A stretch of DNA of 64,000 bases from NCBI RefSeq assembly GCF_036013525.1, contig NZ_CP107853.1, forward strand, positions 12,152,001 to 12,216,000. The letters are read 5' to 3'. This DNA is from Nonomuraea sp. NBC_00507 (lineage in GTDB: Bacteria > Actinomycetota > Actinomycetes > Streptosporangiales > Streptosporangiaceae). Numbering within the stretch: the first letter of the stretch is position 1; each line of letters opens with the position of its first letter. A program made the translations under genes and the position numbers. Shown one piece after another: positions 63,051-64,000 of the stretch. The notes under the pieces were generated by a model. The model saw only the letters and a program-made list of their open reading frames with translations, had not been told where the DNA came from and made no database searches.

Positions 63051-64000
63051 CTATGTCAGCAGTCCTCGCCGGCGTGCTGCCGCGGCCGCCTGGGTGCGGG
63101 TGGAGACCTCGAGCTTGCCCAGGATGTTGGAGACGTGCACGCTCACCGTCTTCTGGGCGATGAACAGCCGCTCCGCGATCTCCCGGTTGGTGAGGCCCTC
63201 GGCGACCAGCCGCAGCACCTCGAGCTCCCGAGCCGTCAACCCGCCGTCGCCCTGCCGTTCACCGCCGCCTGGACCCCCGCCGCCGGCGATGCCGAACCGG
63301 GCCCGCCGCCCGAACTCCAGCAGCGCGCTCTCCAACGGCGCCGCCCGCAACTTGCCCGCCGTCTCCCTGGCCAGCTCCCACTCCGCCTGCGCCGCCGCCC
63401 GGTCACCGGCCGCGAGCAGCGCCTCGGCCAGGCGCCAGCGGGCCCGCGCCACCTCGTAGACGAAGCCGAAGTCGAACGCCGAGACCACCTTCCGCCACGA
63501 CTCGACGTCATGGCGGCCGTGGACACGGTGCCACTCCGCCTCGGCCCGCAGCGCCCACGCGATCCCCTCGGGCCCCAGATGCCCGCGTTCGCCGGTGAGG
63601 CCGCGCTCGACGGCGAAGCGGACGCGCTCCAGCAGGTCGTCGGCGCCCTCGGTGGTGCCGAGCTCGGCGAGCGCCCACAGCCCGACGGCGGCCACCCGCA
63701 ACACGCCGTGCTCGCCCGGGAGCAGCATCGCCAGGACCTCGTGCACGTGCTCCAGTGCCGCGGCCGGATCGCCGTGCCACAGAGCATGCTCGGCCGCCAG
63801 GCCCCTGGAAATGTAGCCGGCCAACTCGCCGGACCAGAACGGCCGCAGCCAGCCGAGCCGGCTCCCGACCGCGGGCAGATCCCGCCCGACCTCGATGAAC
63901 AGCGCGAACGACGACAGAGTCGCCTCATGAATCGTGCCGACCCGCACGGGGAAGCCGGCGGCCACGGTCTCCGCCTGGTCCCACTCGCCTGCCACGTAGT
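63051..64000 (-). CDS. LuxR-type transcriptional regulator, C-terminal part (cut by window edge)
   Basis: At least 315 residues; the N-terminus lies beyond the right edge. Most of the visible part is helical tetratricopeptide-like sequence ([40 protein letters not shown]). It ends in a Lux[24 protein letters not shown] and [20 protein letters not shown] with [15 protein letters not shown]. This matches large LAL-type regulators, which also have an N-terminal AAA ATPase; that part is not visible. Its target is unknown. Confidence 0.87.
   Translation of the reverse strand, partial: YVAGEWDQAETVAAGFPVRVGTIHEATLSSFALFIEVGRDLPAVGSRLGWLRPFWSGELAGYISRGLAAEHALWHGDPAAALEHVHEVLAMLLPGEHGVLRVAAVGLWALAELGTTEGADDLLERVRFAVERGLTGERGHLGPEGIAWALRAEAEWHRVHGRHDVESWRKVVSAFDFGFVYEVARARWRLAEALLAAGDRAAAQAEWELARETAGKLRAAPLESALLEFGRRARFGIAGGGGPGGGERQGDGGLTARELEVLRLVAEGLTNREIAERLFIAQKTVSVHVSNILGKLEVSTRTQAAAAARRRGLLT

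Overview
The window is high-GC, densely coded DNA with many GTG starts and overlapping stop/start pairs. It encodes sigma/anti-sigma pairs, BlaI/M56 pairs, a DUF574 methyltransferase and a DUF1876 protein. This points to a filamentous actinomycete; a Streptosporangiaceae/Nonomuraea-like origin is a guess from protein style only. No rRNA, tRNA, CRISPR array, transposase or phage gene was recognised. The window opens inside an MFS exporter gene and closes inside a LuxR-type regulator gene.

Layout. 0-5.9 kb: MFS exporter end, secreted NlpC/P60 hydrolase, BlaI-M56 pair, secreted LVIVD/PA-domain protein, TetR regulator. 6-8.8 kb (minus): cysteine-synthase-like PLP enzyme coupled to an MFS exporter, and a small His-rich membrane protein. 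8.9-11.4 kb: MFS-BlaI-M56 operon. 11.6-13.9 kb (minus): chromate operon chrB-N/chrB-C/chrA behind a perfect 31-bp palindrome. 14.2-14.6 kb: wreck of a hisG gene. 14.6-19.3 kb: Co/Ni uptake genes cbiMN-cbiQ-cbiO, two ArsR sensors and a CDF exporter. 19.4-25.8 kb: zinc-ribbon protein, spondin-domain secreted protein, DesK/NarL-type two-component system, and a divergent small membrane protein plus MacB/FtsX-type ABC transporter. 26-30.2 kb: vanadium haloperoxidase-like enzyme, cytochrome P450, DyP peroxidase. 30.4-41.3 kb: three RibD/DHFR-like reductases, arsenite methyltransferase, intact and broken metal and redox genes, two sigma factors plus a sigma remnant, pectate-lyase-like protein, hemerythrin, DUF1876.

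41.4-51.7 kb is a carbohydrate-use locus: heparinase II/III-like lyase, DeoR-LacI hybrid regulator, DUF2264 protein, 2-hydroxyacid dehydrogenase, ABC sugar importer and a DUF624-like membrane protein. Shared promoter words link its parts. A LacI-type palindrome links it to the pectate-lyase-like gene 9 kb away. 51.8-64 kb: L-isoaspartyl methyltransferase, broken GNAT gene, WYL regulator, argG with an ARG-box-like site, LacI regulator, several methyltransferases, a third BlaI, a BtrH/DUF4872 protein, a Pro/Gln/Gly-repeat membrane protein and the LuxR regulator.

Two themes stand out. First, short dyads YTAC-N5-GTAR sit at intergenic positions beside all three BlaI genes and look like BlaI boxes. 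Second, at least seven genes (hisG, arsR, a CDF transporter, DUF305, a cytochrome/anti-sigma fusion, a sigJ-like gene and a GNAT gene) look as if internal blocks were removed, often with a frameshift. That could be true gene decay or an assembly problem. The deletion calls rest on remembered family architecture, not on an alignment.
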